A stretch of 64,000 bases of DNA from JBGCFO01 sp045106955. GTDB taxonomy: Bacteria; Pseudomonadota; Alphaproteobacteria; Rickettsiales; Rickettsiaceae. Below, piece by piece: positions 62,711 to 64,000 of this stretch. The stretch is taken from contig JBGCFO010000019.1 of NCBI GenBank assembly GCA_045106955.1, positions 1-64,000 of the forward strand, written 5' to 3'. How positions within the stretch are numbered: position 1 is the first letter of the stretch; the number at the start of each line of letters is the position of its first letter. Both the position numbers and the translations under genes were made by a program. Below the pieces are notes generated by a model, which did not search any database, was not told the DNA's origin, and worked only from the letters and a program-made list of their open reading frames with translations.

Positions 62711-63598
62711 TTATTTATTTGTAGCTTCGTTATCATCAATCCATCTATTTTCAGATAATAATGTAGAGAATTTTTGCTCAGCTACTTTTTTATCTAATAA
62801 AATAGGATTGTCATAACTTTTTGTAAAATATATTCCTACAAATTCTATTCCTAGTTCCTTACATTTTTTTTCTAAATCAATTAGATTGTAAATTTGATTA
62901 TCTACTAAGATTATTTTTTTAGGATGTAATTTTGTTGATTCTAAAAATCTAGATAATATTAGTCCTTTTGATCTTTTAGCGGTAAAAATAATGCCATTTT
63001 GAAAAACTGGATAACCCTCATCACAATACTGATCATCTAAATGGTCTTTTAGATTGTCTGTTAGATTTATACGATTTGTATGTAAAGAGTTTATTAAATT
63101 TAAAGATTTTGTAAAATCTATATTCAATTTTTTAAGCCTTTGAGTACGTAATTCTACCCTATCTTCTATTACTCCATAACTTCCTGTAGATCCTTTAGTT
63201 AAAGCAAAAACGGCAATGCCGGAGTTTTGAGCATCGTTGATGATTTTAGGTATTTCATTATCAACTAACCATGGTTTTTCATATTTAACAATTATACTTT
63301 TGAGTTGTTTAGTTTTATCTTTACCGAGATTTGCTTCTATTTGACCTATTTTTTGTTTATAATAATATTTGTGTTCATAGCGTAATCCTTGGCTTTCGGA
63401 CTGAAAAATTACATTTCGAACATCAAATAAAAGAATATCATTTTTTTGTAATGTAGAAATTTGATCTTTGATAATTCCAATATCATTAGTAACTTCTAAT
63501 ATCTCTGCTTTAGTATTAAAAGTTATAACATTCGCAATTAATATAAAAAAATTGAATAACAAATATAGAAACATCTGTTTAATGTTATTTTTACGCAT
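62711..63598 (-). CDS. Secreted DUF2608 / HAD-like protein, copy 2
   Basis: A 295-residue exported protein with a hydrophobic signal-like segment (about residues 8-27). It shares the plan of the protein at 7205-8068: motif I strand ILLFDVRNVIF (about 55-65), then AQNSGIAVFALTKGS, a FQNGIIFTAKRSKGLILSRF block and IILVDNQIYNL. It ends in an acidic tail with RWIDDNEA, comparable to KWFEDEEA in copy 1. Of the two motif I Asp residues the first (Asp59) is kept and the second is Arg61. The proteins are clearly related but very divergent. The start is ATG 63598. Confidence 0.6.
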   Translation of the reverse strand: MRKNNIKQMFLYLLFNFFILIANVITFNTKAEILEVTNDIGIIKDQISTLQKNDILLFDVRNVIFQSESQGLRYEHKYYYKQKIGQIEANLGKDKTKQLKSIIVKYEKPWLVDNEIPKIINDAQNSGIAVFALTKGSTGSYGVIEDRVELRTQRLKKLNIDFTKSLNLINSLHTNRINLTDNLKDHLDDQYCDEGYPVFQNGIIFTAKRSKGLILSRFLESTKLHPKKIILVDNQIYNLIDLEKKCKELGIEFVGIYFTKSYDNPILLDKKVAEQKFSTLLSENRWIDDNEATNK

Positions 63599-63635
63599 GT
63601 TTGATTATTTACAAATTTAATTTACGAGTAAATTA

Positions 63636-63687
63636 TTACATTATTTTAATAGAATGTAAATATATTATATTTAGAAATATATTACAT
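63636..63687. repeat. Alternating TTACATT/AATGTAA repeats upstream of the DUF2608 gene
   Basis: TTACATT (63636-63642) pairs with AATGTAA (63653-63659). The same middle element also pairs, through a longer arm with one bulge, with AATATATTACAT (63676-63687). This makes two mutually exclusive hairpins in the 402-base end region 63599-64000, which otherwise shows no complete gene. Confidence 0.45.
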
Positions 63688-63984
63688 GTAGATTTATTAA
63701 AAATAACAAACTAGAAAAAGATTGTTAGAAATCTTATTTAATTCTTTTGCTTAAAGTATTATCAATCAATATCAAAAATTTTATTTTAATTAAATTGCTA
63801 AATTTTGATAAGTTTGTTAATCTAATATCTGATTGTAAAGATAACGAAATTTCATTCATATATTGTTGTTTACCTTATGATATTAAAATCATCTAGAGAG
63901 AGGTTTCAATATTCCAAATTTTATATCTCAATTAAAAAATCAAAATTATATACCGTTCATTTTAAATTAAGGATAGTTAGATAA

Positions 63985-64000
63985 ATGTTTAATGAAGTCA
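63985..64000 (+). CDS. Possible start of a gene running out of the window
   Basis: ATG 63985 follows AAGGA at 63969-63973 at a workable distance and reads MFNEV before the window ends. This is too short to identify. Confidence 0.3.

Overview
The window is AT-rich, densely coding chromosome from a reduced alphaproteobacterial genome, most likely an obligate intracellular member of the order Rickettsiales. The reasons are a stand-alone 16S rRNA gene with no 23S or 5S next to it, haem synthesis starting with an ALAS-type hemA, sucA-sucB, ccmB, a 41-residue L36, and several short lineage-style hypothetical proteins. lpxK and an LpxL-type acyltransferase imply lipid A, which Anaplasmataceae and Orientia lack. 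tpiA, nadA and a full-length Rel/SpoT are not what I expect of classical Rickettsia. I therefore place it near, but outside, those well-known genera. This is inference from gene content; the 16S gene in the window would settle it.

Layout. 1-3.4 kb: a broken gene, a family-4 uracil-DNA glycosylase, RluD, NadA and an IS5-type transposase remnant. 3.4-9.5 kb: RluC-like, PpiD, TpiA, SecG, a secreted DUF2608/HAD-like protein, the CCA-adding enzyme and ribosomal protein L36. 9.7-19.1 kb: an unknown acidic protein, HolA, LptE and RNase E, then an MFS-like permease, a large GltD/PyrK-like flavoprotein and PRPP synthetase. 19.1-23.5 kb: rpmH-rnpA, a 559-codon effector-like gene broken by an in-frame stop, rpsO-truB-tatA and tRNA-Val. 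23.6-31 kb: sucA-sucB-ccmB facing lgt-hemA-zapA and a coiled-coil gene. 31-33.7 kb: a small accessory patch with a serine recombinase, an ABC ATPase fragment, unknown genes and a Lys-rich lipoprotein. 33.7-45.6 kb: a twelve-gene minus-strand block, rpoZ-spoT-acpS-murC-murB-ddl-ftsQ-lpxK-lpxL-obg-ftsW-murG. 45.7-51.3 kb: tRNA-Phe, rsmD and a 1586-residue coiled-coil protein. 51.3-53.1 kb: 16S rRNA with a readable promoter, leader hairpin and boxA. 53.4-64 kb: a symporter/histidine-kinase fusion with a decayed kinase, uvrC, yidD, a second copy of the acidic unknown family, a retropepsin-like protease, clpB, a short unknown, and a second DUF2608 protein.

How the genes work together. The core is envelope building (lipid II, division, lipid A, LPS export, lipoprotein and Sec/Tat export), RNA maturation (RNase E, RNase P, CCA addition, pseudouridine and rRNA methylation), and TCA, haem and cytochrome c functions. 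(p)ppGpp signalling is tied to RNA polymerase through rpoZ-spoT.

The most novel material is a set of lineage-specific proteins: the 1586-residue coiled-coil protein with a new C-terminal region, the stop-interrupted 559-codon gene, two families with one divergent copy at each side of the window, a pseudo-kinase fused to a symporter, and several intergenic palindrome clusters. I saw no CRISPR array, prophage or complete insertion sequence.
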